A DNA stretch of 64,000 nt from Collinsella aerofaciens (GCF_015670745.1 NZ_JADPCH010000001.1:62001-126000); one strand, 5' to 3'. Shown: positions 45,262-54,695, counted from the first letter of the stretch. Numbers and translations: made by a program. Notes: generated from the sequence alone by a model not told the origin.

Positions 45262-48200
45262 TTACGCCTCCTTCTTGGTCGAAGCAACAGAGCTGGCGGT
45301 GGCGGGCGCAGCGCCAGCGACACCACCCGCCACATCAAAGCGAGCGACATCCGCGGCACTCGCGCGGCCGGTCACAATGTCAAACGCCAGCTCCTCGGCC
45401 TGCGCATGCGTCTTGCCCACGGCCTCGGCGGCGGCGACAATCGCCAGCACGCGCTCGTACTCGGTTGGAATGACCTTCACAAAGTGCTTGCTCATCGTCT
45501 CAAAGCTGTAGAGCAGCTTAATACCGCGCGGGCTCTGCGTCGCGTCCACGTGCTCCTGGATGAGCGCACGAATCTGCGCAAGCTCACCGGCCGTCGGGGC
45601 TTTAAGCTCAACGCTCTCGTGGTTCACACGGGCATCGAGCGTGCCGTACTGGTCAAAGACGTAAGCCACGCCGCCCGTCATGCCGGCGGCGAAGTTCTGC
45701 CCGACCTCGCCCAGGATGAGCGCCAGACCTCCCGTCATGTACTCGCAGCCATGGTTGCCGCAGCCCTCGACCACCACCGTGGCACCGGAGTTGCGTACGC
45801 CAAAGCGCTGGCCGGCCAGGCCGTTAATGAAGCCGCGGCCACTCGTAGCGCCAAAGAACGCAACGTTGCCCACGATGATGTTCTCGTCGAACTTGTAGGT
45901 CGCATGCGGGTTGGGGCGCACCGACACCTCGCCGCCCGAAAGGCCCTTGCCAAAGTAGTCGTTGGCGTCGCCGCACACGTTGAGCGTAATGCCGCGCGGC
46001 AGAAAGGCACCAAAGCTCTGACCGGCCGAACCATCGCAATCGATGGTGATGGAGCCGGCGGGCAGACCCTCGGGATGCGCCTTGGTCACCGCGTTGCCCA
46101 AGATGGTGCCCACGCAACGGTTGACGTTGGCGATATCGGCGCGGAAGCGAATCGGACGCAGGTGCGCACGGGCATCGGCCGTATAGGGCACAAACAACGT
46201 GGAGTCGAGCGTCTTGTCGAGCTCGCTGTCCGCGGCCATCTGCGGCAGGAAGTGACGACCGTCGGCACCCGGGATGTGGGCACCGAACTCGCAGGTCGCG
46301 CTCGCCAGCACGGGCGACAGATCGAGCAGGTTGGCCTTGCGGTTGCCCGGGACCTCAATCTGGCGCAAGCACTCGGGATGGCCGACCATCTCGTCGACGG
46401 TGCGGAAGCCCAGGCTCGCCATGACCTCGCGCAGCTGCTCGGCAACAAAGAGCATAAAGTGTTCGACGTGCTCGGGCTTGCCGCGGAAGCCGCGACGCAG
46501 GCGGCAGTTTTGCGTGGCGATGCCGGCCGGGCAGGTATCCTGCTGGCAGTCGCGCTGCATAAGGCAGCCCATGGAGATGAGCGGCATGGTCGCAAAGCCA
46601 AACTCCTCGGCACCCAGCAGGCAGGCGACGGCGACGTCGGTGCCGTCCATGAGCTTGCCGTCGGCCTCGAGTACCACGCGCGAGCGCAGGCCGTTTTGCA
46701 GCAACGTCTGTTGAGCCTCGGCAAGGCCAAGCTCCAGCGGCAGACCGGCGTGCCAGATCGAATCGCGCGCCGCAGCACCGGAGCCGCCGTTGTGGCCGCT
46801 GATCAAGATCTTGTCGGCGGCACCCTTGGCCACACCGGTGGCGATGGTGCCAACGCCGGCCTCGCTGACCAGCTTGACCGACACGCGTGCGCCGGGGTTG
46901 GCGTTCTTAAGATCGAAGATAAGCTCCGCCAGGTCCTCGATGGAGTAGATGTCGTGGTGCGGCGGAGGCGAGATCAGGCCGATACCGGGTGTGGACTGAC
47001 GGACCTCGGCAATCCAAGGGTAGACCTTCTTGCCGGGCAGGTGACCGCCCTCGCCGGGCTTGGCGCCCTGGGCCATCTTGATCTGAATCTCGAAGGCGCT
47101 GCACAGGTAGCGGCTCGTCACGCCAAAGCGCGCGCTTGCCACCTGCTTGATGGCGGAGTTCTTGGAGTCACCGTTAGCCAGCGGGGTCTCGCGACGCGGG
47201 TCCTCGCCGCCCTCGCCCGAGTTGGAACGGCCGTGCAGGCGGTTCATGGCGATGGCCATGCACTCGTGTGCTTCCTTGCTGATGGAGCCGTACGACATGG
47301 CGCCGGTGTTAAAGCGGCGGACGATGTTGAGCGCGGGCTCCACCTCGTCGAGCGAAACCGGCGTGCGACCGTTGGCATTAAAATCCAGCAGGTCACGCAA
47401 GCGCACGGCACGGCCGGTGCGGTGCAGGCGGGCGCTGTACTCCTTAAAGGTGTCGTAGCTGTCCTCGCGGCAGGCGGTCTGCAGCAGGTAGACGGTCTGC
47501 GGGTCGATAAGGTGATCCTCGCCGCCGAGCGGGCGCCACTTGGTCAGACCCAGCGTGGGCAGCTGATCGGGAGCCGGGCTCTTAAGGATAGCGAGCGCGG
47601 CGTCGTAGCGCTCATTCTGCTCGCGCTCGACGTCCTCGACACCCATACCGCCCATACGGCTCACCGTGCCGGCGAAGTACACGTTGACGAACTCCGGAGT
47701 GAAGCCCACGGCCTCGAAGATCTGCGCCGAATGGTAGCTCTGCACCGTGGAGATGCCCATCTTGGACATGATGGAAACGATGCCGGCGGTCGCAGCCTTG
47801 TTGTAGTTGGCGATGCCCTGCTCGGCCGTCACGTCCAGGTCGCCGCGTGCCGCCAGATCGCGGATGCACGCATGTGCGTTGTACGGATAGATGCCGCTCG
47901 CGGAGTAGCCCACCAGTGCCGCAAAGTCGTGCGGAGACACGGCGTCGCCGCACTCCACCACGATGTCGGCAAAGGTACGCACGCCGGCGCGGATCAGGTG
48001 GTTGTGCACGCAGCCCACGGCGAGCAGCGACGGCACGGGCACCTCACCCGCAGCGGCGCGATCGCTCAACACCACGATGTTCACGCCGTCGCGGACCGCA
48101 GCCTCAACATCCTCTGCAAGCTGCTTGAGCGCAGCCTGCAGCGCGCCCTCGCCGGCGTCGCGGCGGTACACGGCACGGAAACGGCGGGTCTTAAAGCCCA

Positions 48201-49959
48201 CGCGGTCGATGGCGCAGATACGCTCGAACTCCTCCTCGCTCAGCAGCGGACGCTCCAAGCGCACCAGCTGACAGGCCGTGCGGGAATCCTCGAGCAGGTT
48301 ACCGTGATTGCCCAGGTAGAGCGTGGTCGAGGTGACCATATGCTCGCGCAGGGCGTCGATCGGCGGGTTCGTGACCTGGGCGAACAGCTGATAGAAGTAG
48401 TCGAAGAACGAGCGCGTCTTCTTGGACAGGCAGGCCAGCGGCGCATCGATACCCATCGAGGCGAGCGGCGCCTTGCCCTGCTGGGCCATGGGACGCACGA
48501 CTTCGTCAACATCATCCCAGTGATACCCGAGCTTGGCCATGCGCACGGCGGCGGGCACCTCGGTATCCTCGGCGGGCGTGGGCGCGACGGGCTTGTCGAG
48601 CGCGTCGACGGTCAGCGTCTCCTCGGCGATCCAGTCGCGATAGGGCTTTTCCTTGGCGTAACGGGCGCGCAGCTCGTCGTTGTAGATGACGCGGCCGCGG
48701 GCAAAATCGACCTCGAGCATCTGGCCCGGTCCCAGACAGCCGCTCGTCAGGATGTTCTCGGGGCTCACCTCGATGGTGCCCACCTCGCTTGCCAGCATAA
48801 AGCGACCGTCGCGCGTCACATAGTAGCGGGCGGGACGCAGGCCGTTACGGTCGAGGGCGGCACCCAGCGTGCGACCGTCGGTAAAGGCGATGGCCGCCGG
48901 GCCATCCCACGGCTCCATGAGCATGGACTGGTAGGCGTCGTAGGCGCGGCGTTCCTCGCTCAGATTGTCGTTGTGGTCCCACGGCTCGGGCAGCAGCATG
49001 GACGCGGCACGTGTAAGCGGGCGACCGTTCATGACCAAAAACTCGAGCACGTTGTCCAGAATCGCGGAATCGGAGCCCTCACGGTTGATGATGGGCATCA
49101 CGCGCTCAAGATCATGCTGCAACACGGGGCTGTACAGGTTGGGCTCGCGGGCACGAATCCAGTTGACGTTGCCCTTGAGGGTGTTGATCTCGCCGTTGTG
49201 GATGATAAAGCGGTTGGGGTGCGCACGCTCCCAACTGGGCGTGGTGTTGGTGGAGTAGCGCGAGTGTACGAGCGCCACGGCCGTCTTGACGGCGGCGTCG
49301 TTGAGGTCGATGAAGAAGCTGCGCATCTGTGTGGCGACCAGCATGCCCTTGTACACGATGGTGCGCGAGCTCATGGAGCACACATAGAAGATCTTGTTGC
49401 GCAGGGCAAACTCGGCGTCAGCCTTCTTCTCGATGGTGCGGCGGCACACGTACAGGCGGCGCTCGAAGGCGTCGCCGGCGGGCGTGTCGTCCGGACGGCC
49501 CAGGAAAGCCTGCAAGATGGTGGGCATGCAGGCGCGGGCTGTCTCGCCCAGGTCGTGCGGGTCGACCGGCACCTCGCGCCAAAAGAGCAGCGGCACGCCG
49601 GCCTCGGCGCAGCCCTCCTCAAACACGCGACGGGCATCCTCTACGCCCTTGTCGTCCTGCGGGAAGAACAGCATGGCCACGCCATAGTCGCCCTCTGCCG
49701 GCAGAATCTGGCCGCACTTTTGAGCCTCTTTGCGGAAAAAATGATGCGGAACCTGGAACAGGATGCCGGCGCCGTCGCCGGTGTTCTTCTCGAGTCCCGT
49801 ACCGCCGCGGTGCTCCAAGTTGACCAGAATGGACAGCGCGTCGTCCAGAATCTGGTGATGGCGCTCGCCGTTGATATCGGCAAGCGCGCCGATGCCACAT
49901 GCATCGTGGTCGAATTCGGGGCGATAAAGGCCCTGCTGCTGAGCGGAATCTGCCTGCAT
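45262..49959 (-). CDS. gltB: Glutamate synthase large (alpha) subunit
   Basis: A 1565-residue protein starting MQADSAQQQGLYRPEFDHDA after GGGGAGG. The catalytic N-terminal Cys of the glutaminase domain is Cys21 in DACGIG; the first 20 residues would be removed. The central and FMN domains include SNSGEGGEDP, KPGEGGHLPGKKV, ISPPPHHDIYSIEDL and the 3Fe-4S ligands in CQQDTCPAGIATQNC. The C-terminal beta-helix GXGXG domain ends the protein. It is a normal-length bacterial GltB. It is cotranscribed with gltD. No nitrogen regulator is adjacent. Confidence 0.97.
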   Translation of the reverse strand: MQADSAQQQGLYRPEFDHDACGIGALADINGERHHQILDDALSILVNLEHRGGTGLEKNTGDGAGILFQVPHHFFRKEAQKCGQILPAEGDYGVAMLFFPQDDKGVEDARRVFEEGCAEAGVPLLFWREVPVDPHDLGETARACMPTILQAFLGRPDDTPAGDAFERRLYVCRRTIEKKADAEFALRNKIFYVCSMSSRTIVYKGMLVATQMRSFFIDLNDAAVKTAVALVHSRYSTNTTPSWERAHPNRFIIHNGEINTLKGNVNWIRAREPNLYSPVLQHDLERVMPIINREGSDSAILDNVLEFLVMNGRPLTRAASMLLPEPWDHNDNLSEERRAYDAYQSMLMEPWDGPAAIAFTDGRTLGAALDRNGLRPARYYVTRDGRFMLASEVGTIEVSPENILTSGCLGPGQMLEVDFARGRVIYNDELRARYAKEKPYRDWIAEETLTVDALDKPVAPTPAEDTEVPAAVRMAKLGYHWDDVDEVVRPMAQQGKAPLASMGIDAPLACLSKKTRSFFDYFYQLFAQVTNPPIDALREHMVTSTTLYLGNHGNLLEDSRTACQLVRLERPLLSEEEFERICAIDRVGFKTRRFRAVYRRDAGEGALQAALKQLAEDVEAAVRDGVNIVVLSDRAAAGEVPVPSLLAVGCVHNHLIRAGVRTFADIVVECGDAVSPHDFAALVGYSASGIYPYNAHACIRDLAARGDLDVTAEQGIANYNKAATAGIVSIMSKMGISTVQSYHSAQIFEAVGFTPEFVNVYFAGTVSRMGGMGVEDVEREQNERYDAALAILKSPAPDQLPTLGLTKWRPLGGEDHLIDPQTVYLLQTACREDSYDTFKEYSARLHRTGRAVRLRDLLDFNANGRTPVSLDEVEPALNIVRRFNTGAMSYGSISKEAHECMAIAMNRLHGRSNSGEGGEDPRRETPLANGDSKNSAIKQVASARFGVTSRYLCSAFEIQIKMAQGAKPGEGGHLPGKKVYPWIAEVRQSTPGIGLISPPPHHDIYSIEDLAELIFDLKNANPGARVSVKLVSEAGVGTIATGVAKGAADKILISGHNGGSGAAARDSIWHAGLPLELGLAEAQQTLLQNGLRSRVVLEADGKLMDGTDVAVACLLGAEEFGFATMPLISMGCLMQRDCQQDTCPAGIATQNCRLRRGFRGKPEHVEHFMLFVAEQLREVMASLGFRTVDEMVGHPECLRQIEVPGNRKANLLDLSPVLASATCEFGAHIPGADGRHFLPQMAADSELDKTLDSTLFVPYTADARAHLRPIRFRADIANVNRCVGTILGNAVTKAHPEGLPAGSITIDCDGSAGQSFGAFLPRGITLNVCGDANDYFGKGLSGGEVSVRPNPHATYKFDENIIVGNVAFFGATSGRGFINGLAGQRFGVRNSGATVVVEGCGNHGCEYMTGGLALILGEVGQNFAAGMTGGVAYVFDQYGTLDARVNHESVELKAPTAGELAQIRALIQEHVDATQSPRGIKLLYSFETMSKHFVKVIPTEYERVLAIVAAAEAVGKTHAQAEELAFDIVTGRASAADVARFDVAGGVAGAAPATASSVASTKKEA

Positions 49960-50143
49960 CGCGATCCTCCCCTAGGTGTTAGACAGTCAGTTGACTAGGC
50001 ATACTAGGTGCATCGCCGGCCCGTTGTGTTTCCCGCCCGTTTCGAAACAATCGCGTAACGCACACCCTACGAGTGGACACCGCCGACCTCAAGGACGACA
50101 ACAAGGGCCCCAAGTTCGGCCTGTAAGCTCACCGCTTCAAACA
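49960..50143. other. Leader of gltB and possible gene remnant
   Basis: The gltB promoter must lie here but no boxes are clear. On the plus strand, 50073-50126 reads VDTADLKDDNKGPKFGL and stop; the charged, codon-biased composition suggests the 3' end of a lost gene. Confidence 0.3.
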
Positions 50144-50360
50144 TCTCAATCTGTAACAGGAGGAGCCGGTTTTGGCGCTTAGATGTTACAGCTTGAGATT
50201 TTCTGCAGGACAGTTTTGGTTTGTCTCGATCTGTAACACGAAGGGCCGGTTTTTGCAGCTAACTGTTACAGATCGAGATTTTCCATAGAACCATTTCTTC
50301 CTGTCTTGATCTGTAACAGCTAGGCCCAATTTCCATCCCTAGTTGTTACAGATCAAGACA
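50144..50360. repeat. Family A hairpin array 1: three copies with an 80-bp period
   Basis: Copies at 50144-50199, 50224-50279 and 50304-50360. Left arms read TCTCAATC, TCTCGATC and TCTTGATC, each followed by TGTAACA. The right arms of the second and third copies change to match; the first has one mismatch. Each loop is 25 nt. It lies upstream of mntH. Confidence 0.95.
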
Positions 50361-50480
50361 TTTCGGCAGCCCCCTTCCTCATCCTATTCAAATACAGCTA
50401 TTTTGTTAGTCTTGGTTAACTGTTTGGCCTAAAACGGGTATCCTTTGCGGAGTCAAACAAACGGCACGCAGGAGCGCACC

Positions 50481-51737
50481 ATGCTCAACCATCTCAAACA
50501 TCACTTTGGCTCCCGACGCACCGGTGGCCACGGCGGACTCGACATCGCACGGCATATCGGCCCCGGACTGCTCGTGACCGTCGGCTTTATCGACCCGGGC
50601 AATTGGGCCTCCAACATGGCCGCCGGCTCGCAGTTTGGCTACGCGCTGCTGTGGATCGTCACGCTGTCCACGATCATGCTCATCGTGCTGCAGCACAACG
50701 CGGCGCACCTGGGCATCGCCACGGGCACGTGTCTTGCCGAGGCCACGACGCGCCACCTGCCCCGCCTCGTCGGGCGTGCGATACTCGGCAGCGCGTATCT
50801 AGCCACGGTCGCCACCGCCATGGCCGAAGTCATGGGTGGCGCGATTGCCCTTCAAATGCTCTTTGGACTGCCCGTGCGCGCCGGCTGCATCATCGTGGCG
50901 GCAGTATCGATGGCGATGCTCATGACGAGTTCCTACAAGCGCGCCGAACGCTGGATCATCGCCTTCGTGGGCGTGGTGGGACTTTCGTTTTTAGCCGAGC
51001 TTGCACTAGTCAAGATCGACTGGCCGCAAGCCGCCACAAGCTGGATCACACCCAGTATGCCCACCGGCTCGGCAGCGATTATCGTAAGTGTCCTAGGCGC
51101 GGTCGTTATGCCCCACAACCTCTTCCTGCACTCCGAGGTCATCCAATCCATGCACTTCGAAGGCCAAAGCGAGCAGGTTATCGAAGAACGTCTGCGCTAC
51201 GAGCTCTTCGACACGCTCTTTTCGATGGGCGTGGGCTGGGCAATCAACTCGGTCATGGTCATCCTGGCCGCAACGACCTTCTTTGCGCACGGCATTGTCG
51301 TAGACGACCTCGCCGTCGCAGCGGCCACGCTCTCCCCCATTCTGGGCCCGGCAAGCTCGACCATCTTTGCGGTGGCACTGCTGTTTGCGGGCATATCGAG
51401 TAGTGTGACGGCGGGCATGGCGGCGGGCACCATCACCGCGGGTATGTTCGATGAGGAATACGACATCCATGACCGACATTCCTCGATCGGAGTGGCGACC
51501 TGTTTCGTCGGCGCAGTGGCGGCGTGTCTGGTCGTCCCGAATCCCTTTGAGGGTCTCATTTGGAGTCAGGCACTGCTATCGCTTCAGCTGCCGATTACGG
51601 TCTTTGTGCTCATACGGCTCACCAGTTCGCCCCGCGTTATGGGCAAATACGCCAATTCACGCCCGCTCAACGCGTTGCTCGTAGGGATCAGCGCCATCGT
51701 GACGATTCTCGATGTCGTGTTGTTGACAGGGATGTAA
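50481..51737 (+). CDS. mntH: Nramp family Mn2+/Fe2+ transporter
   Basis: A 418-residue membrane protein starting MLNHLKHHFGSRR after AGGAG. Eleven helices are visible. The metal site is intact: DPGNW in helix 1 and AVVMPHNLFLHS in helix 6, where Met favours Mn2+ and Fe2+ over Ca2+. Uptake is proton-coupled. A partial TTAG...CCTAA dyad at 50409-50435 could bind an MntR/DtxR-type repressor, but it is weak. It stands alone between two arrays of family A hairpins. Confidence 0.93.
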   Translation: MLNHLKHHFGSRRTGGHGGLDIARHIGPGLLVTVGFIDPGNWASNMAAGSQFGYALLWIVTLSTIMLIVLQHNAAHLGIATGTCLAEATTRHLPRLVGRAILGSAYLATVATAMAEVMGGAIALQMLFGLPVRAGCIIVAAVSMAMLMTSSYKRAERWIIAFVGVVGLSFLAELALVKIDWPQAATSWITPSMPTGSAAIIVSVLGAVVMPHNLFLHSEVIQSMHFEGQSEQVIEERLRYELFDTLFSMGVGWAINSVMVILAATTFFAHGIVVDDLAVAAATLSPILGPASSTIFAVALLFAGISSSVTAGMAAGTITAGMFDEEYDIHDRHSSIGVATCFVGAVAACLVVPNPFEGLIWSQALLSLQLPITVFVLIRLTSSPRVMGKYANSRPLNALLVGISAIVTILDVVLLTGM

Positions 51738-51766
51738 TGGGACGGGGCACCTACCCAGGCAAACGT

Positions 51767-52060
51767 CTCGATCTGTAACATCTAGACACGCTTTTGATGT
51801 CTAGATGTTACAGATCGAGATCATTCCGAGGGACAGCTCCGTTTGTCTCAATCTGTAACACGTAGACCCCGTTTTCACTGCTAGATGTTACAGATTGAGA
51901 TCTTCTGCCGGACGGTTTTGGTTTGTCTTGATCTGTAACAAGTGGGCCCAATTTCCACTTCTAGATGTTACGGATCGAGACATTTCTTCAGCTCCAACCT
52001 TTTGTCTCAATCTGTAACAGAAAGACCCGTTTTGAGCCGTTAGATGTTACAGATTAAGAC
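51767..52060. repeat. Family A hairpin array 2: four copies with an 80-bp period
   Basis: Copies at 51767-51822, 51846-51901, 51926-51982 and 52005-52060. All have 15-nt arms and 25-nt loops with a central T run. Left arms alternate TCTCGATC, TCTCAATC, TCTTGATC, TCTCAATC. The first two have perfectly matching right arms. It begins 30 nt after the mntH stop. Confidence 0.95.
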
Positions 52061-52109
52061 CAAAGGTCGGCCGGACTCACGACAGACAGGATCGGCTAAC
52101 AGCAGCCGT

Positions 52110-52166
52110 GATCCCTTGGGGACGGAGGAAAAGGGCCCCGGCCGGGATATCCGACCGGGGTCCTTG
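52110..52166 (-). terminator. Terminator after rubredoxin, joined to a half copy of repeat family C
   Basis: GGCCCCGGCCGGGATATCC pairs with GACCGGGGTCC and is followed on the minus strand by TTTTCC. The T run comes from the family C half copy GATCCCTTGGGGACGGAGGA at 52110. Confidence 0.65.
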
Positions 52167-52204
52167 GACAGAGCTATGTTCGGCTTTCGCCGTGTGCCTG
52201 CGAG

Positions 52205-52348
52205 TTACTCCTCGACGAGCTCAAACTGATCGGGGCCGACGCCGCACACCGGGCACACGTAATCCTCGGGCAGCTCGGGCGTATCGACCTCAACCTCGTA
52301 ACCACAAACGACGCAAACGAACTTATACGTCTTCTTCTCCTCAGCCAT
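52205..52348 (-). CDS. Rubredoxin
   Basis: A 47-residue protein starting [20 protein letters not shown]. The iron ligands are CVVCGY and CPVCGVG (two CxxC pairs). The tail is DQFELVEE. The ATG follows GAGGAGAAC. Rubredoxin carries one electron in the cytoplasm of anaerobes, often to oxygen- or peroxide-reducing enzymes. It is the second gene after the flavin reductase, 88 nt apart, resembling a split version of the high-molecular-weight rubredoxin (flavin reductase fused to rubredoxin) of acetogens. Confidence 0.93.
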   Translation of the reverse strand: MAEEKKTYKFVCVVCGYEVEVDTPELPEDYVCPVCGVGPDQFELVEE

Positions 52349-52436
52349 GATGTTCTCCTCTCGAACGTGACTGCTGGTGTACTTGCTTATTAGTATATAT
52401 TCTCAATAATATAATGCAAGTATTTTTAAAACATTT

Positions 52437-52940
52437 CTAGCCTTGATACGAGGACGCCTTCGGAGGCGTCTTGCCCTTCAGGACCTTATGGTAGTAATCG
52501 TAGGTCAACGGCGTCTCGTTGCTCAGGCGCTCGGCATCCTCAACCTCGCCAATAAAGAGCAGATGTGTGCCCACGTCAACAGTGTCGATCAAACGGCAGC
52601 TAAACAAGGCCGCCGCATGCTCGGGAACATAGGGCATGCCCAGCGCGGTCTCGCGCGTCTCGTACTTGGCAAATTTGTCATAGTCGCTGCTGGTACGGAA
52701 TCCAAAGTTGCCAATGTAGAGCATATCGGCCGTCTGATCGATCACGGTCAGCGCAAAGGCCTTGGCAGACGAGATAACACCAGACGTGACATTTTCCTTG
52801 TTCACGGCAACCGAAATGCGCGGCGGCATGGACGTCACCTGCACCGCGGTGTTGATGACGCAGCCGGCACGCAGCCCGTCGGCCGCAGCACTCACCACAT
52901 ACAGGCCGCTCGGCATCGTAAAGAACGCAGTTTTGTCCAT
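52437..52940 (-). CDS. Flavin reductase-like FMN-binding protein
   Basis: A 167-residue protein starting MDKTAFFTMPSGLYVVSAAA after GGGGAG. The flavin reductase fold is marked by GCVINTAVQVTSMPPRISVA and VNKENVTSGVISSAKAFALT. The C-terminal YDYYHKVLKGKTPPKA matches the Hrb type of flavin reductases, which usually work with rubredoxin. The rubredoxin gene follows. A role in reducing rubredoxin or in oxygen defence is likely but inferred. Confidence 0.9.
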   Translation of the reverse strand: MDKTAFFTMPSGLYVVSAAADGLRAGCVINTAVQVTSMPPRISVAVNKENVTSGVISSAKAFALTVIDQTADMLYIGNFGFRTSSDYDKFAKYETRETALGMPYVPEHAAALFSCRLIDTVDVGTHLLFIGEVEDAERLSNETPLTYDYYHKVLKGKTPPKASSYQG

Positions 52941-53066
52941 AACGACCACTCCCCTAACCCGGGTTGGAACCTCGCGGAAGTATGTACCCACAAAAAGGCG
53001 GCGCCCATACCGGACGCCGCCTTTGAGACATATGTGTCAGAACAGTAAGGGAGATGAGACGCCCGC

Positions 53067-53133
53067 AGTTGCGGTGAAATAGGGACTGAATAGCCCCTCA
53101 AACAGGCAAAACAGTCCGTAATCCCCCGCAACT
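53067..53133. repeat. Palindromic repeat, family B copy 3 (decayed)
   Basis: The left arm AGTTGCGGTGAAATAGGGAC is intact, but the right arm (GTCCGTAATCCCCCGCAACT) has several mismatches, so this copy is degenerating. Confidence 0.75.
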
Positions 53134-53145
53134 TATACAGAGCGC

Positions 53146-53616
53146 CTAGCGGTTACGCTCCTTGAGCGCGCGATCGATCTCGCGCTGAACGTCGCGCTTG
53201 GCCATGTCCTCGCGTTTGTCGTAGAGCTTCTTACCGCGACCCAGGCCCAACAGCAGCTTTACGCGACCATCGGCATTAAAGTAGAGCTCCAACGGCACCA
53301 GCGCATAGCCGCGGTTGCGCAGTTTGCCGTCAAGAAAATCAATCTCCTTGCGATGCAGCAACAGGCGGCGACGACGATCGGGATCACGGTTCCACACGCC
53401 ACCGTGGCTGTAAGGGTGAATGTGCAGGCCCACCAGCCAGCACTCGCCGCCACGAATCAGCGCAAAGGTGTCAGTGATCTGACAGGCGCGCTCGCGAATC
53501 GACTTGACCTCGGTACCGCTCAGCTCAATGCCGCATTCGAACGTCTCGTCGATAAAGTATTCGTGATGCGCCGAGCGATTCTTGGAGATGAGCTTGCGCT
53601 CGCGCTTACTGGGCAT
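53146..53616 (-). CDS. smpB: SsrA-binding protein SmpB
   Basis: A 156-residue protein starting MPSKRERKLISKNRSAHHEY after AAGGAGG. FECGIELSGTEVKSIR, LIRGGECWLVGLHIHPYSHG, RRRLLLHRKEIDFL and GLGRGKKLYDKREDMAKRD are the canonical SmpB blocks. It carries tmRNA to stalled ribosomes. Its start overlaps the stop of the TPR gene by 11 nt. rnr, its frequent neighbour, is 4 kb upstream on the same strand. ssrA is not in the window. Confidence 0.96.
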   Translation of the reverse strand: MPSKRERKLISKNRSAHHEYFIDETFECGIELSGTEVKSIRERACQITDTFALIRGGECWLVGLHIHPYSHGGVWNRDPDRRRRLLLHRKEIDFLDGKLRNRGYALVPLELYFNADGRVKLLLGLGRGKKLYDKREDMAKRDVQREIDRALKERNR

Positions 53617-54523
53617 CGCCGACCTCCTTGACGCCGTCGGCTCCCTTGTCGTCGCCTGCACGCTTTGCCTTGCGCTCGGCGTTGAGCTCGGCATCGCTCT
53701 CGCGCACCAGCTTAATGATTGCCGCACATGCCTCCTCGCCCACCAGGTCGCGGGCACGGACCGTCAGGCGCGTCGCCTCCTGCTTGTCGCCGTCGCTTGC
53801 AGCATCGGTCGCACACATGATTAGGCAGATGGCAATCTCGGCCGAAGGCGAGGTCGGCACGCCTTGCAGGCTCAGCTCGCCCATCACGTGCTCGTCGCTC
53901 TCCTCGGCGGCATCCGGATAGGCAGTATGGATCTTGTTGAGCAGGCGCGTCGTATGCGCATCGCCAGGGGCCAAGCGCAGCGCCAGACGCGCGCAACCCA
54001 CAGCCGCCGAGACGTTCTCGGTCTCGGGTTCAAGGAAATACTGGCCCAAGTTGGCGTAGGCGCGGGCGGCGCACTTGCCGTCGCTCGCACGCTCTAGCAC
54101 CGAAAACGAAAGCGATGCCCACTCCTGCTTGTCCTCGAGCGCACGGAACAGCTCGGCCAGATCCAGGCGGTAGTTGCAGTTCATGGGGTCCCAGCGCACG
54201 GCCTGCATCAAGGCGTTGCGAGCACTCACATAATCCTGCTGGCGAATGTAGGCATACGCCATGTCGGAATACAGGCAATCAAAAGGCACCTCGACCTGCA
54301 CCAGCTCGCGCGGATCCTTTTCCACGCGGCGGTAGGCCAGACGCTCAAACTTGCTATCGAAGCTAAAGTACTGGCGGTTCTCCTCCGTCTTGCACTCGGC
54401 ATCGATATACTCCTCGGCGAGCTCAACCAGACGCTCCAACAGCGGCGTCGCCGTGGCCAGGTCGCCCTGCGCCAGATAGTTCTCGGCATACGTGATGTCT
54501 TGCAAGCTGATGGGCAGATCCAT
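53606..54523 (-). CDS. Tetratricopeptide-repeat protein
   Basis: A 305-residue soluble protein starting MDLPISLQDITYAENYLAQG. TPR-like helical pairs are clear in YAENYLAQGDLATATPLLER, MAYAYIRQQDYVSARNALMQ with AVRWDP, and YANLGQYFLEPETENVSAAV. The C-terminal 30 residues are charged (ELNAERKAKRAGDDKGADG). It probably binds other proteins; I do not recognise a specific role. It is coupled to smpB by an 11-nt overlap. The start is chosen over an upstream TTG because it begins the conserved fold. Confidence 0.8.
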   Translation of the reverse strand: MDLPISLQDITYAENYLAQGDLATATPLLERLVELAEEYIDAECKTEENRQYFSFDSKFERLAYRRVEKDPRELVQVEVPFDCLYSDMAYAYIRQQDYVSARNALMQAVRWDPMNCNYRLDLAELFRALEDKQEWASLSFSVLERASDGKCAARAYANLGQYFLEPETENVSAAVGCARLALRLAPGDAHTTRLLNKIHTAYPDAAEESDEHVMGELSLQGVPTSPSAEIAICLIMCATDAASDGDKQEATRLTVRARDLVGEEACAAIIKLVRESDAELNAERKAKRAGDDKGADGVKEVGDAQ

Positions 54524-54580
54524 GGCTACTCCTCGATCTGAGCGAAACACGGCAGACGCCGCATATACGGTCAATACACA

Positions 54581-54607
54581 AAACCCGGGTCTCTTGCGAG
54601 GCCCGGG
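54581..54607 (-). terminator. Terminator of the tRNA transcript
   Basis: Read on the minus strand, GCCCGGG pairs with CCCGGGT followed by TTTTGTG. It is 12 nt past the tRNA-Glu end. Confidence 0.8.
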
Positions 54608-54618
54608 CGTTCATTTTG

Positions 54619-54695
54619 TGGTAGCCCGTACCAGATTCGAACTGGTGATCTCCGCCTTGAGAGGGCGGCGTCCTAAACCGCTAGACGAACGGGCC
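54619..54695 (-). tRNA. tRNA-Glu (anticodon CTC)
   Basis: The acceptor GGCCCGT pairs with ACGGGCT (one G-U). The anticodon arm CCGCC-CTCTCAA-GGCGG gives anticodon CTC. The T arm is ACCAG-TTCGAAT-CTGGT. CCA is encoded. It follows tRNA-Gln by 17 nt in one transcript. Confidence 0.93.

Noticed and set aside
50144-52060. CRISPR array
   Set aside because: The repeated parts are palindromes with variable loops and partly shared spacers, the period is 80 bp, there are only three or four units per array, and no cas genes are nearby.
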